Assembly (NCBI GenBank): GCA_003117195.1
Contig: BDSI01000185.1
Span: 122,829-186,828 of the forward strand
DNA from: Eudorina sp. 2006-703-Eu-15
Taxonomy: Eukaryota; Chlorophyta; Chlorophyceae; Chlamydomonadales; Volvocaceae
DNA length: 64,000 bases
Direction of reading: 5' to 3'
In this document: positions 36,704 to 48,332 of the stretch, piece by piece
Layout: every line of letters starts with the position of its first letter
Position numbering within the stretch: position 1 is the stretch's first letter
Notes under the pieces: generated by a model
What the model saw: the letters and a program-made list of their open reading frames with translations, nothing else
Database searches by the model: none
What the model was told of the DNA's origin: nothing
Position numbers and translations under genes: made by a program

Positions 36704-38389
36704 CAGCAGAGGCGGCATTAACAGCAATAGTGGCGGTGATGGGGCCGCTACGGGCGGCGACGCGCTGTACGCCGTAGTGGCTCTGAAACCAGGGACCCCG
36801 GAGCAGTCAACCCCGCTCCAGGAGGGAGCCCTGGACGTGCACCTCACGGAGGCGGCGGATCCGGAGGAGACGGCCAACGGCTTCGTGGGCCCGGCTCTTC
36901 GAGAGATGGACCTCCTCAGGTACGGCAGGCCGGCGGAAACCAACATGAAAGTACGGGTCTGCAGTTGAGGGTTCCGTACGGATATGCATAGGTACGCGTG
37001 TGTGCGTGGGGTGTTGCACATGTCAGATGTCGCCCATCGGTTGACGCCTCTCAGCTCCCCGGTTGGCGTGTCGAAGGCCGCGAACGCGACCTCGCTCCCC
37101 TCCGCGGCGGCATTTGTTTTGATGTGTCCCGCGACCCCGCCCTACCCGCAGGTGTGCCTTCGTTGTAGTTAGTGATATGTGGCAGTGGATGGCCCGCGCG
37201 GGTCGTCGATGGCAGGCTCAGAAGGCCTCCGCACCGGCCACAGTCTGCTGCACAAACGGATTCCTTGACGTTGGCCCCCGTGACGCACCGGCTGACATGC
37301 TTAACACCGCACCGGTGCGCACCCCGCGCCCACCCACCCACCCACACTACCCGGGGAACCATCCCGTTGTCGGCCAGGGTGGGTCGCGCTGCTTGTGCTG
37401 TTACCTTTCCCAAACCGGGGCACTAAGATTGTCACACACATACACATACACATACACACACTTTCTCTCTCTCTCTTTCTTTTCGGGCTGCCCGGATAAA
37501 AAATGCGCGCAGCGGCCTCCAAGCCACACCGGCGGTGCTGGAGAGGTGGTGGATGTCGTACAACGCGCTGGTGGACGACGCCGTACAATTAGGCATCCCC
37601 AGGAGGTGAGCACTCACACGGGGGCCTGTTGCTCTTCCCCCCCCACCCCACGGGCTGCTACCGAGGGTTTATTTATGTACATCCAGCCTGTTCAATTTCA
37701 TTTCCACAGCATTCCCTGGAATCCGGAGCTGGGCAGACTGGGGGGTCGACTCGCTCGGGTCAACCCAGATCGGAAGCCGAGGTGCCGTCCGGTCCAATTC
37801 GGTCCGGGCGCCGTGCATTGAACCCCCCCCCTAGCCCCTACACACCCGCGGCGTCTTGTTTGGTTGAGGTGGTCGTGAGCTCGCGACATCGCCTGACTCG
37901 TCGTCGTCCTGAGGTCGTCCTGATGTCGTCGGGGTGTCGTTGTGCCAAGCAGCGGGAGCGGGTGGACCCACTCGGCGCCCTCCCGCCCTATGCCCCATGC
38001 ATGGGCCGGTGGCTCCGCCCGCATCCGCTTCACCCCCACCCCCAACCCCACCCGCGATAGCATGTGACCAAGACCTACGACCCAAACCCCACCCATCCAT
38101 CCATCAACGCATCCATGAGCGCCTCCATACACGAACTCCCCCCGCCGGCACTCCCCGCGCTCCCCCACGCCACCCCACGGCCGCGGGCGCTGTGCTGCCG
38201 TACACCCCTGCAATCTGTCCCGCGAACCGCCACCACCACCCTCCCCGCACGGGACCCCCCCCGCCGCCGCCGCCGCTGCCCCGCAGTGCGCTGCCGCCGC
38301 TTTCCCCCCGTGCGGGTGCGGGGGAGATCCGAGAGGCCCGAGACCACGTGACTGCGGTGATCGCGTCCTTCCTGTCCTCGGGGCTGTAG
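33226..38389 (+). CDS. Class I SAM-dependent methyltransferase, probably plastid-targeted
   Basis: Transfers methyl from SAM; the acceptor is unknown. Exons: about 33226-33532, 33812-33937, 34421-34533, 35069-35227, 35622-35764, 36581-36919, 37513-37605 and 38287-38389, with every junction in phase (at least 460 residues). The Rossmann signatures match a conserved plant/algal methyltransferase family: GLLDLCSSWSSHLPP (motif I region), VSGHGVNAEEL, VQDLNQRTRLPLPSASLRAVLCCNGLQYLVRP, then EVRRVLRPGGVLVVAFSDYCW. The N-terminus is Ala/Arg-rich, like a transit peptide. A poly-Ser tract (AGC repeats, 36643-36712) splits the last strand pair (LRVVEVL and LYAVVALKP). A C-terminal extension (exons 7-8) ends VIASFLSSGL. 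The start is unresolved: the frame is open upstream to a stop near 33160 without an ATG, so a further 5' exon is likely. Confidence 0.82.
36479..36523. repeat. (TG)n microsatellite in a methyltransferase intron
   Basis: About 20 TG dinucleotides, about 60 bases upstream of the exon 6 acceptor. Confidence 0.9.
36643..36712 (+). repeat. Coding (AGC)n repeat (poly-Ser) in the methyltransferase
   Basis: AGC/AGT triplets in frame encode a serine tract interrupted by Asn and Gly. Confidence 0.85.
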
Positions 38390-38800
38390 CCAGGTCAAGC
38401 CGTGATGACGTCAGCGGGCGGGGTGGTGCCGCCAGCGGGCGCTGACGTCAGAGAAGTCTTGGGGCCAGCCGCCGCACGCGAAGCACGGTTGGACCGGAGG
38501 TTGGTCGAGTGTGGCTCGCTGGCGTGGTGGTCGTGGTGGTGGATGAATGCTGGGATACCAATTATAGTCCAGGACGTCATATATGTTTGCCATTCCTGGT
38601 CGGTCAATAACCTCGTGCATATGTTGCATGGACGATGGGTGTCCACCACTGATTCAATGGATCATATGTGTGTAATGTATGACTTTGCTTTGGGTCGGCC
38701 GTCGGCCAGCCGGTTGATCGACCACCACCGGCCCGCGTGTCCGCATCCAACTGAATCGCCAGCTGCGCCCCCAGCCCCCCTTGGAACCCCGTGATGACGA
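38390..38800. other. Convergent 3' UTR region between the methyltransferase and GT60-like genes
   Basis: Only 411 bases separate the two stops. A plus-strand TGTAA at 38671-38675 could end the methyltransferase mRNA. No coding sequence seen. Confidence 0.55.
38671..38675 (+). terminator. Candidate TGTAA polyadenylation signal of the methyltransferase gene
   Basis: First plus-strand TGTAA after the stop at 38389, about 280 bases downstream. Confidence 0.45.
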
Positions 38801-41800
38801 CTACGTCGTCGTCGTACACAATAAGCGCACCCTCTCAGCGCCGTGTCGCCACCAGTACGGCACCAGTGCGCTGCGCCCGCCGCCGCCGACGCCGCCGCTG
38901 CCGCCGGTGGCGGCCGGCTGCGGACGACTTGGGGAGCAGAAGCGCCAGCCGTCTGCGTCCAGCAATCGGTTCGCTGGATCCAGACCTCCGTACTGCCACC
39001 ATTGCCGTACTGTACGGTTGCTTCCCATGCCGTACTGGAATCCGGGGCTGTGCTCGCTGAGCATGAGCGCTTCGACCTGCACCACATCCCATCATACATA
39101 CGGATCTCACTTTTTCGTCAGCAGGGCATAGGAGACAGCCATACAGGATGGAGGTGATGGAGGGATGGATTGTTGTCTTATCGACGCATAGAGAGACTCC
39201 TCGAATCCTGGGGGTGAAGGGCACCGGGCTAAGGTGCGGAGGGGGGGGAGCCGTGCAGGTGGACATCAAGGACGGTTGCGTAGTCACCGGTAGGACACAT
39301 ACAGGATTGCCCCACCTGCCCGGCACGGGCTCATGGAACTGACTTGATAGACTGAAGGAAGGCGGGACAGGAGGAGTCATGGAGGCGAAGGAATGACCCT
39401 GCAAGTCCCGTGCCCCCCGCATGCACGGCCCCATCCCGCACGCGCCATTCCCCCAGCCCCCACCCGGCCCCACCCACCTTCCGTAGCACGTCGGCCTTGC
39501 GGGTGTGGTACGTGGGGTCGCCGCCGAAATCCTGAGGCGGGCGCACGCCGCGGGCGGGCGGGCGGGTGGGATAGCGCGTGTCCGCGGTTAAAGTCCCAAA
39601 GTAGTAACGCTCACAGTACGGTAATTCTCGTTCTTATCCCCCCCCCCCACACATAAACTCACGTTCCAACGTCGTAACGCTCGCAGTAATTCTTATCCCA
39701 TTCACATCCCGCCCGCCCCGCCGTCACTCACGTCCCAGAATTTGGGCGCCGCCTCCCTGCCGTACTGGTGGAAAGCCACATTGCTGTCCGGGGTGAGCAG
39801 CTCCCAGCCGCTGGTCCACAGCCGGGCGCTGCGGGGGCCGGGGAGGGGAGGGGGGAAGGAGGAGGTAAGAGGGGAGGAGGGAAGAGGGAAGGAGGCAGGG
39901 GAGGGGACAGGAGAGGGAAGGGAGGAGGAGGCAGGGAAGGGGACAGGGGAGAGGCAGCAGCGTAATGGGGGAGGTGGGTCTGTGGGTGGGTGCAGTCGGT
40001 GGAGGTGCGTGAGTGCGTGTGCGTGCGTGCCACCCGACCCCCGCGACCCTCTCTGCCAGGCACCCGACCCCCGCGACCCTCTCTGCCAGGCACCCGACCC
40101 CCGCGACCCTCTCTGCCAGGCACCCGACCCCCGCGACCCTCTCTGCCAGGCACCCGACCCCCGCGACCCTCTCTGCCAGGCACCCGACCCCCGCGACCCT
40201 CTCTGCCAGGCACCCGACCCCCGCGACCCTCTCTGCCAGGCACCCGACCCCCGCGACCCTCTCTGCCAGGCACCCGACCCCCGCGACCCTCTCTGCCAGG
40301 CACCCGACCCCCGCGACCCTCTCTGCCAGGCACCCGACCCCCGCGACCCTCTCTGCCAGGCACCCGACCCCCGCGACCCTCTCTGCCAGGCATCCGACCC
40401 CCGCGACCCTCTCTGCCAGGCACCCGACCCCCGCGACCCTCTCTGCTAGGCACCCGACCCCCGCGACCCTCTCTGCCAGGCACCCGACCCCGCGACCCTC
40501 TCTGCCAGGCACCCGACCCCCGCGACCCTCTCTGCCAGGCACCCGACCCCCGCGACCCTCTAGCTGTCTACCCGGCTAGCTGTCCACTCGACTAGACCCG
40601 GCTCCCCCCTCTCTCTCTGTCCCAATGCCGTACCGTACCTGTACAGCGCCTCCTCTCCTTGGAAGAGAAAGTCCAGGGAGGGGTCGAAGGGCACCTCATG
40701 GAGTACGGCGGCGGGCGCGAACATGAAGCCGGCGGCCGCGAAGGGCACGGGCTGCATGCGGTGTCGGTTCGCGATGCGGTGTGGTGTACAACCGCGGCGG
40801 CGGCGGCGACGACCAACGGGGGCACAGAGGCGACGTTAGATCGGTGGCGGAGGCGGAAGTGTGTTGGGGACGGGGGACGGGGCCAGGCCAGTCAGGTATT
40901 AATGGAGGATGGCGCCGGGCTGGTTCAAGGGGTGTGATCTGCGGTGTACCACAGCCCCGAAGGTCATGGATGGGCCCCTGCCATACAGCCCCGACCCCTC
41001 ACGTCCACTCCCCTGGCTGGAGGTGTACGGCATTTGTACGTGGGTGTACACGTGCACGCTTGCACACTGACACCTCCCAGACACCTCCAATGAACCCACA
41101 GTACACAGTACACCGTATGCAGTACACAGTACACACCCCCACACGCGCGGCCCCCGCCTCCCCTCTCCTCCCCTGCCGTACCCTGCCGTACCCACCCGCA
41201 GCTCTCACCGCCGCGGCGGGTCCAGCAGCGCCGCCTCCAGCCGTACCACCCTCTGGCCGCCCTCCTCGGGTACCCAGGCGGCCCGGCAAAGGGCGGGCAC
41301 CCGCCGCTCAGACACGTCATCCCAGCTGGGAGGGTAGTGCTGCAGCGGGGCGGGCGGGGGGCGGGCGCGCGGACGACTCGACGTCGGACATTCGAGAGGG
41401 CAAGACGAGAAAGGAGAAAGGAGAAACCCGTTGCTTTCATGAAGCAAGTGTGTGTTGATCGATCACAGCAGCGCGGCACCAGACCAGACCGTCCTGGCGG
41501 CGTCACCAGCGCAGCCCACCGTATGCTGCCGTATTCGGTACGACATACCGTACCGTGAATACGGCTTTAGGGGTGGGCGCCGCCTGGATCATGCGCAGCA
41601 GCTCCGAATCCCATCCATCCACGAACCGCATGTGGGAGTCGATCTGGGCGCGCGCGGGGGGGACAGAGCGCGGTTGGGGAAGGGGGTTGGGGAGTTGGGA
41701 GTCAGGCCCGGGTGCGGCCGACCCGTGGGTCACCCCGGGGGATGCAGATGCAGATGGGGCCACCTGCAGCCGGATGATGCCCCGACAGACATTCAGCAGT

Positions 41801-43415
41801 CGTAGGGGTACAAGTAACGGTGCAGAGGTACGAAACTACCGGTCAGCCAGTATGACAATCAGACAGAAAGGCCAAAGCTTATCGCCATCAGGCACACCGC
41901 AGCGGTTCATGTGGGTCAGCTGGGAGACCCTCCTCCGCGGATATGGACGCCGCGTGCCCCAGGCTGAACTGCGGCCGCACATGCGCCTCTCGTGTTGTGA
42001 TTTTGGAATATCAAAAACCCGCCCGATCGAACCCAGGTGTTGGGTGTGTTTAGCCGCGAGCCGCCCCGACCCCCACCTGACCTGCAGGAGGTACTGCTCG
42101 CTGCCGTACAACGTTGCCGCCAGGTACCTGGACAGGCTGGGGCCCCGCGCGGCCGAGGCCCCCCGCGCCAGCCTCCTGAGTGTACGGCAAGACTGGGGAT
42201 AGGACGCAACCGCTCCTCAGCGGGCTCGCGCGGCTCTCACCCCTGGAGGACCACACCCGAAACCCCTCCGCCCCGGGGCAACAGCATGCACCTCCGCGCC
42301 TCGTACGTGTGGGTGTCACGGCGCCACGACACCCGGGCACGGCAAGGTGCCCCCACGGCACTCGCGGTATCGGTGCCATCACTCCATGCCCGCCTCCCCG
42401 TCCGCGGCCCTTCCGCGGCCAATGCGCATGGCCCCTCCCTTCCCCGCTTCCCCACGCCGATGCACGACCCACCCACCCACTCGGCAACCCACCGGATGCG
42501 CCCTTCGAAGGGCGCCAGCTCAGCTGACTCGCAGCGCTCCGCTGCGGCTCGCCGGCCGCCGACGCCGCCGGATCCGGATCCGGTCTCCGCCTCCCGGGTG
42601 TAGGCCACCAGGCCCACGAAGACCCTGTCGGGCCGATGCGACTTGCGGAACAGGTCCAGCAAGGTGGCCGCGCACCTGGGTCAGAGTGAGGGAGGTTGGA
42701 AGAGGGGGTTAGGGGGTGACTCGGATCTCTCCAGAACACCCGAACTAACCTGAGCGACAACTCCGAATAGGTGGGAGAGGGGCTCGATGAGTGAGTGGCG
42801 GTGGTGGCGGTGGCGGCGGTGGTGGCGGTGGTGGCGGTCGGGTGATGCGAGCGCCGCGGGCGTGTTTGTGTGGTGGTGAGTCCGGGTTGAGGTGCATTCA
42901 TGCGGATTGATGGGGTTCGATGTGGGTTTGTGACGAGTGCGGAGTGCGGAAAGAGGAGGAGTTCCAGGTGCGGGTCGAGTCGGTGTCATTAGCTATTTAG
43001 TTCACTACGGCCGGGCTGCTGCCGGACCTGCGGGTGTGGCCCCAGCTGGTGCCAGCGGGGCGATATCAGCTTCCCTCAGGTCAGTATACATCGCCTACGG
43101 TCGCCCTGCTGGCCCGCGATGACCCCGCGGAAGGCATCAAGCAGCTAGCTTGTGTCAATCAGCGACGGCAGCAGCAGCAAGGCGCGCTTTAGCTGCTGTC
43201 CAGTCATCGCGCGTGTGGACTCAATCTGCGTCTCGGCAGGATCCAATCGACACGAAAATCGAATCGCGGGCTATGCGGTTGTTGTTGCGCGCCAGCTCTG
43301 GCAGGTGTGTGAAGCTCGCTGTCGGCCGCAACCGTGGAATCATTAGGTAGGTTGTCAGGGTGGTCATGAAGACGCAGCTCAGCAGCACAACGCGGCGGCT
43401 GATCAAGGCCGCCAT
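38801..43415 (-). CDS. GT60-like GlcNAc-transferase, possibly with splicing defects
   Basis: Resembles PF11397 enzymes (polypeptide alpha-GlcNAc-transferases such as the Skp1 modifier). Exons: 43415-43225, 42675-42493, 42175-42082, 41643-41554, 41339-41209, about 40751-40639, 39828-39732, 39531-39478 and 39076-38801. Residues near 8-26 (VVLLSCVFMTTLTTYLMI) form a type II signal anchor, placing it in the Golgi/ER if anchored. Family motifs in order: IFVSIGSCRDA, SHRPDRVFVGLVAY, YGSEQYLLQ/IDSHMRFVDGWD, PFAAAGFMFAPAAVLHEVPFDP, QGEEALYR/SARLWTSGWELLTPDSNVAFHQY, and YGMGSNRTVRQWWQYGGLD. The substrate is unknown. Oddities: the exon 1 donor reads TTGAGT instead of GTGAGT and, unspliced, hits a stop after CRDAD. 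The exon 5 to 6 junction is off by one phase with the only AG available. The other junctions fit. Confidence 0.78.
40031..40560. repeat. 30-bp minisatellite, about 17.7 copies, in a GT60-gene intron
   Basis: The unit CACCCGACCCCCGCGACCCT plus CTCTGCCAGG is repeated nearly perfectly; I see one CATCCG and one GCTAGG variant and one copy with a single-base deletion. It lies between exons 6 and 7. Because 30 is a multiple of three, long spurious reading frames cross it. Confidence 0.95.
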
Positions 43416-46400
43416 GACCTCCGCCGATTTGAAAGTGTTCAGCAACGGTTCAAATCCGACTGGTGGATGGTGAGGAACTCTGACCTGCTCTGCTTGATAG
43501 TAGAGTGTTGAAGGTGATTTTGGCGAAGGTGTACAGCAGCTGGGCGCTGGACGAACGCTGCAAACGGCCGCGAACAACAGTAAGGCAGCGGCCACAGATC
43601 AGGGCTCAGGGCTCGCCCTGAGAAAATACGTCTTTTTGGGGGTCTGGATTGGGGAACCGATACGTGGCACAGGAGTCAATACGCGACCCAAGTTACTTAC
43701 CTTCTTTTTGGGGGTCAGGGCGCGCCTCAGCCAAGGCTCCCCTGAGGGTCCCAGGGGCATTCCCGACCCAGATGTTGGAACACGGTTGACAAGCTGGAAA
43801 GCACGCCCGCGACCATCCCCGGGCCAGAACCCAGTGTGACTGTCACCCGCTGCTGGACGCCCTTACCTGTTCAGGTGCATTACCATGGCCCTACGAATGC
43901 AAGGGAGCAACAAAAGACAATAAGAAATGCTGCCGGGTGTTCGCCCACTGTCCGAGAAGGAGGTCGTTGCAGCTGCTGGCCGCCAGCTGCCCGATAGCAG
44001 TATCGTTCAGACTATGCTCCAGGATTTGTCGGCGCCCGCGACGACTGCCGACGCCTGAATGATTTACAAAAGGTGTGTGAGTTCTTGTTGTATTCTCATC
44101 GTTTAGATGCACTGTGCTTCTTGGAGGGACCGGTCTGCGTGTCTAGGGCAGGTGCCGTAAGCTGGATACGCTTCCTGCAGCTACCGCATTTTGGCCCGGA
44201 GGTTGGGCCGCACCGCGAACCCCTGCCTGCCCGGGAGGCGCACCGCATGTCCGGGGGCTGCTGTCCCATGTCCGGGCCACTGAGTGCGACGTGTTGGCGC
44301 ACGCGAGGCTGGTGCTGCGGGCGCACGCGATCTACCACCACCGCTCCCACCTCCACAACCGTCGCCGCATCACCTCCGAGGTGCAGCAGGGAGCGAAAGG
44401 CGGCGGCGGCGGCCGTTCGAGCCAGGGCCTGCAGGGCAAGCGAATTAGCCGCGGACGCAGCAGCAGTGTCGGCTCGGGGGGGGGTGTCGGTCGTTGCGGT
44501 GGGGTTCGCAGCTTGGCAACGGCAGGGGCGGTGCTGACGGTGTGGCAGGGCTGATGAAGGACCAACTGTGACCCGACCAGTGGTCGCGGGTAAGGTTTAG
44601 GCATGCGGGGCAGCGGAATTCGCCGCCCTGTCGTGCCCAAACAGGGGTGAGCAGAGTGCAGGGGGTGGGGCGGTGATGGGAGAGGAGGCGGAGGGAGGAG
44701 GAAGAAAGCCAAGGAGGAGGAGGTGTTCTGTATGACCGGACTCCTCATGTCCTTTCTGTGCAGCCTGACTACTTGGCGAGCGAGGGAAGCGAGACGGCAT
44801 TGTTGCGGACCTTGCACTCTGCATTTTACATTCTGCATTCAACCCTAAGTGGTTCTATTGCTGCTTGCTTGTCAGTCCAAATGCTTGTCATGCACTCACT
44901 GAATGTTGATGGCGGGAGACCTGCACGCACTCACGGACGTACGGGATCAATTCACCTGCTTGGGGCTCATTGATCGGCGGCAGCCGTTGGAACCGCACCG
45001 CATGTGGGCGGACGGGATGGGTCGATCCGCGTGCCTGAGCCAACCGGAGGGGCTGCTGGTGTACATACCCAGTTACCCACCCAGGGCATGACAAGCACAT
45101 GGCGCAAGGTGGCGACCGGCTGCATACGGTGTCGCGCCCGGCGGATGGGGACCGCCTTGGGCCGTCAGGGTGGCCTCCTGCCAAGGACGGGGTGCAGGGT
45201 CGTTGCACGCATGTACGTGTGTGTGAAGTGATAGTGAGTGGGTGAGTGCGTGTGAATGGATTAGGTTGCAATGGACCGCGAGTGGGTACCATTCCAATCG
45301 AATCCATTCACACTCACTCACCAGCGGTAATCGGGAATTCGGGATCCGTGTTTGTGGGCTGAGGGATGTGGACCGACTTGAGAGAAGTCAGGCGGGCTGG
45401 AGAGCCATGTTGGCACACGGGAAGCGATTCCTTTTTCGATCGCTGCTGCGGCCGCTCTTGTGCTGCCGCTGCCCCACACCAGAGCACCCACCCGCAAGCA
45501 GCGGCCCGTGCATGCGACGGCGGGCGGGCGGGGGACGGAGCACTACATGGCAGGGCATGGGGTGCGCGCGAGGGCGCGGTTTGATGATCCACTGCGGTGA
45601 AGATGCCCTAATGGGGACCTACCAGTACCGCCTGGAGAAGAGCTTCTTCGCTGTGTGATGGTGGGAAGTGAACGAGTGATATGGCGGCCGTATTGAGTTG
45701 GTTGCAGTACTGGCTGGTGTGTGGGTGACACGCTCGCACCTTCTCTGGTACCGGTACCGTACTCACCCGGAGCACCAACCCTGAAAAGCTGTCACTTGAG
45801 TCTAGAAGTTTTATTGACCCTTCACAGCGGAGTTGGGACCGCCCGCATCCCACAACCGTCTGGTCGGGTCCAGTCCGGCCGCACGGTATCCCGAGTGTTC
45901 AGCGCCAGCCTGCAAGCCCGGCTCCCAAGGCCCAGGGCCAGGTGGACCCCGAGCCAGCGCCTCACACCGACATCCGATCACACACGATGCATCGCACCCG
46001 CTCTTATCTTGGACGGCTCGGCCCGTGGCTACGTCGGCCCGTGGCTGCACTGGTTGGCACATGGCGAGGACGTTTGCTTCCTGTGACCAGCAAGCCAGCG
46101 GTCGCATATCCGTGTTTGTTGCTACACCGGGTTTCCTCATCTCGCTTGCAAGCATCCCCCAAGACATCATCCAGCCGCCCAGATGTGAAACGTACACGGT
46201 ACTTCACATTTGAAACCCGGGGCATGCTCCAAGAGGGCGAGGACGGCGTCGTGTGGCCTTTCATCCAATCTAGAGGCTTGTGACATCCTTTCAGGCCATC
46301 ACCACCACCCCCCAGCGCATGCGCGAGGCCTTCGCCGACCTCCTCCCCATGACCGCCTCCTCTTCATATGAATCCCTCAAGAACTGCTACACCACAATCA

Positions 46401-48332
46401 AGGAGCCTCACGAGACGACCTGCAGCGTCCGTGCGGCAGCAGCGTGCCGTGCTTGATTGGAAAATGTAAGCCGTGCAGGTGGCTGAAACCAAACACACGC
46501 GTTTCCCGAGGTGCTCGGCGCAAACCTCCCATCAGAAAGGACCGGCCTCCATGGACCCGGAGAACAGATTTCAATGAGCCATGTTACAGTGGACCCCGCG
46601 GGTCATCGGTGGCAGCCGCACCAAACACTTCAAAAACGAAACCCACGCCAAGTCGCCAACACCCCGCACCCGCTGAACAGGCTCCACAGGCGCTCCGCAG
46701 CACACCCCGCACCCACTCCTGCCTTGCGCATTCCACGCACCAATTTTGGCGAGAAGTGACGTGGTTGTACCGAGTAGCAGTAAACCTGATACGCTGACTG
46801 CTTGGCCCAGCTGCACCATTTCTGCAGCGTTGATGGCCCGCACGTGGTGGTGTGCAGATTTCGCTCCTACTCCACCAAGACGATTAGGTCACTGACGCAC
46901 ACCGCTTGAAAGGATATGGCGAAGCCGAAACGCTGCAACCCTTCTATGCCGAGCTGTGTCGGGTCAATAATTGGTACTGCTCGTACGGTGACTATGTCAG
47001 ATGCGCAGCGCAGTCCAGCTTTCGCCGCTATGACGCTCAGCGTTTTATGATAAATCCAATTGGGTTGGCATGATCATTGTGCGACATAGTCAACTGCATG
47101 CATGGTGCAAGCCGCGTGGCCCGTGACGTAGGCCGCTGGGCCGCCGGCCAGAAGACCAGGCGTACGTGTGGAGAGGTGGAGGTATGGAGAGGGTGGACGG
47201 ATGTACTACGGATGTATGGGTGGACGGTTGAACGGCCGACTGGGTGGACATGTGGACGGCTGCAACATTTTACGCTGTTGCGACTCCGCTGACCTCACAC
47301 CTAACACCGCTCACATCAAACAAACACAAACCAGCCCCGGAATCGCCGCCGTACACGGCTGTGCGCCAAGACGTCAACCGGGGGATGGGCTCCAGGAATG
47401 TCCCTGCGTGCCTTGCAGTCCATGGGCCTGCTACGGGACCCGCCAAGGCGGCCAGTCAGTTCGTCCGTCCGTTCGTCCAGAGGCATGCGGCCCAAACCTG
47501 GCTCGCAGCTGCTGCGAACCCTTGAGAGGCCCCAGCGCCCTGCACCCAGCGCCCAGCACCCCCTGTTCGCTGCGGCTTGCTGTGAAGCACTCACTCCACC
47601 ACCCGGGGCCTGGGGCCCTCCTCCGATCCATTGTCGTCATGGACGGCAATAAATACGACCGACCCAGGGGCCGTCGGTGCCCTGACCCAGGGCCGTGGTG
47701 CCGCAGCTTAACAACACTGCTGGTGGTGGTGCTGCGGCCCGGCCCCGTCCTCGCAGATGTCCCACAGGGGTGCCCGACGTGGATGTCCTACTCGACGCTG
47801 GCACTGGCACGGCGACCACCAACGGTTGCAAGCCATCAACGGAACCACCAACGGTGCCCCGTACCGCAGATCAGGATGCTCTGCTCACTCGGCAAGGCGC
47901 AGTCCGCCGCAGGCGCAGTAGTCGGCTTGCGAATGAATCAGCTCAGCCGCGAGAGCCCTAAAGAGTCCCGGGAGCGGCCCGACCTGCTTGACGTCCCGAC
48001 CAACCCTCAGTCGACAACCGGACTGCCGCCCAGCGACAGCTCCCCGATGTCGCTCGTTGACGTCGACCGCGCGGGGCCCCGCGCCCCGTCTGCATGACCC
48101 CGCCCAGCTGCTCCCTCGCGGCATCCACCCTTCCACCCTATTGGGACTGTCACCGATGACCCGCGGGGGCCATCGGTGACAAGATCCCGAGCATACTCGA
48201 ACGCCATCAATCCTCCACCACCGATGCGCGGTACTCACTACCTACCCAACCCACCGCCCACCATGATTCCCGCCATGATTCGGTTCGTACCTTCTCGAGT
48301 CACCCATCCCAACACGCAACACAGCCCGCGCC
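43416..48332. other. 4.9-kb region without a confident gene
   Basis: I cannot assign a gene. Plus-strand pieces look weakly coding: a 43-codon frame at 43928-44059 (MLPGVRPLSEKEVV...TTADA), an open segment 44181-44554 after a good acceptor (ECDVLAHARLVLRAHAIYHH), about 44903-45064 (GDLHALTDVRDQF), about 45580-45658 (GEDALMGTYQYRLEKSFFAV) and about 46286-46400 after an acceptor-like TTTCAG (TTPQRMREAFADLLPM). They may be exons of one unrecognised gene or relics of a decayed one; I could not join them in phase. A strong foldback lies at 45241-45322. The frame 47168-48097 looks like GC-driven noise. Confidence 0.4.
45241..45322. other. Foldback (34-base inverted repeat, 14-base loop)
   Basis: Left arm 45241-45274 and right arm 45289-45322 are complementary at 30 of 34 positions by my alignment, around loop 45275-45288. 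The arms contain TGTGAATGGATT and AATCCATTCACA. It could be a small hairpin RNA precursor or a short palindromic element. Confidence 0.8.

Noticed and set aside
39724..40595. Long frames on both strands through the 30-bp minisatellite
   Set aside because: A repeat whose period is a multiple of three stays open in all frames; the peptides are pure repeats and the region is an intron of the GT60-like gene.
47168..48097. A 309-codon plus-strand frame
   Set aside because: No domain, low-complexity composition, no splice or family support; treated as noise.
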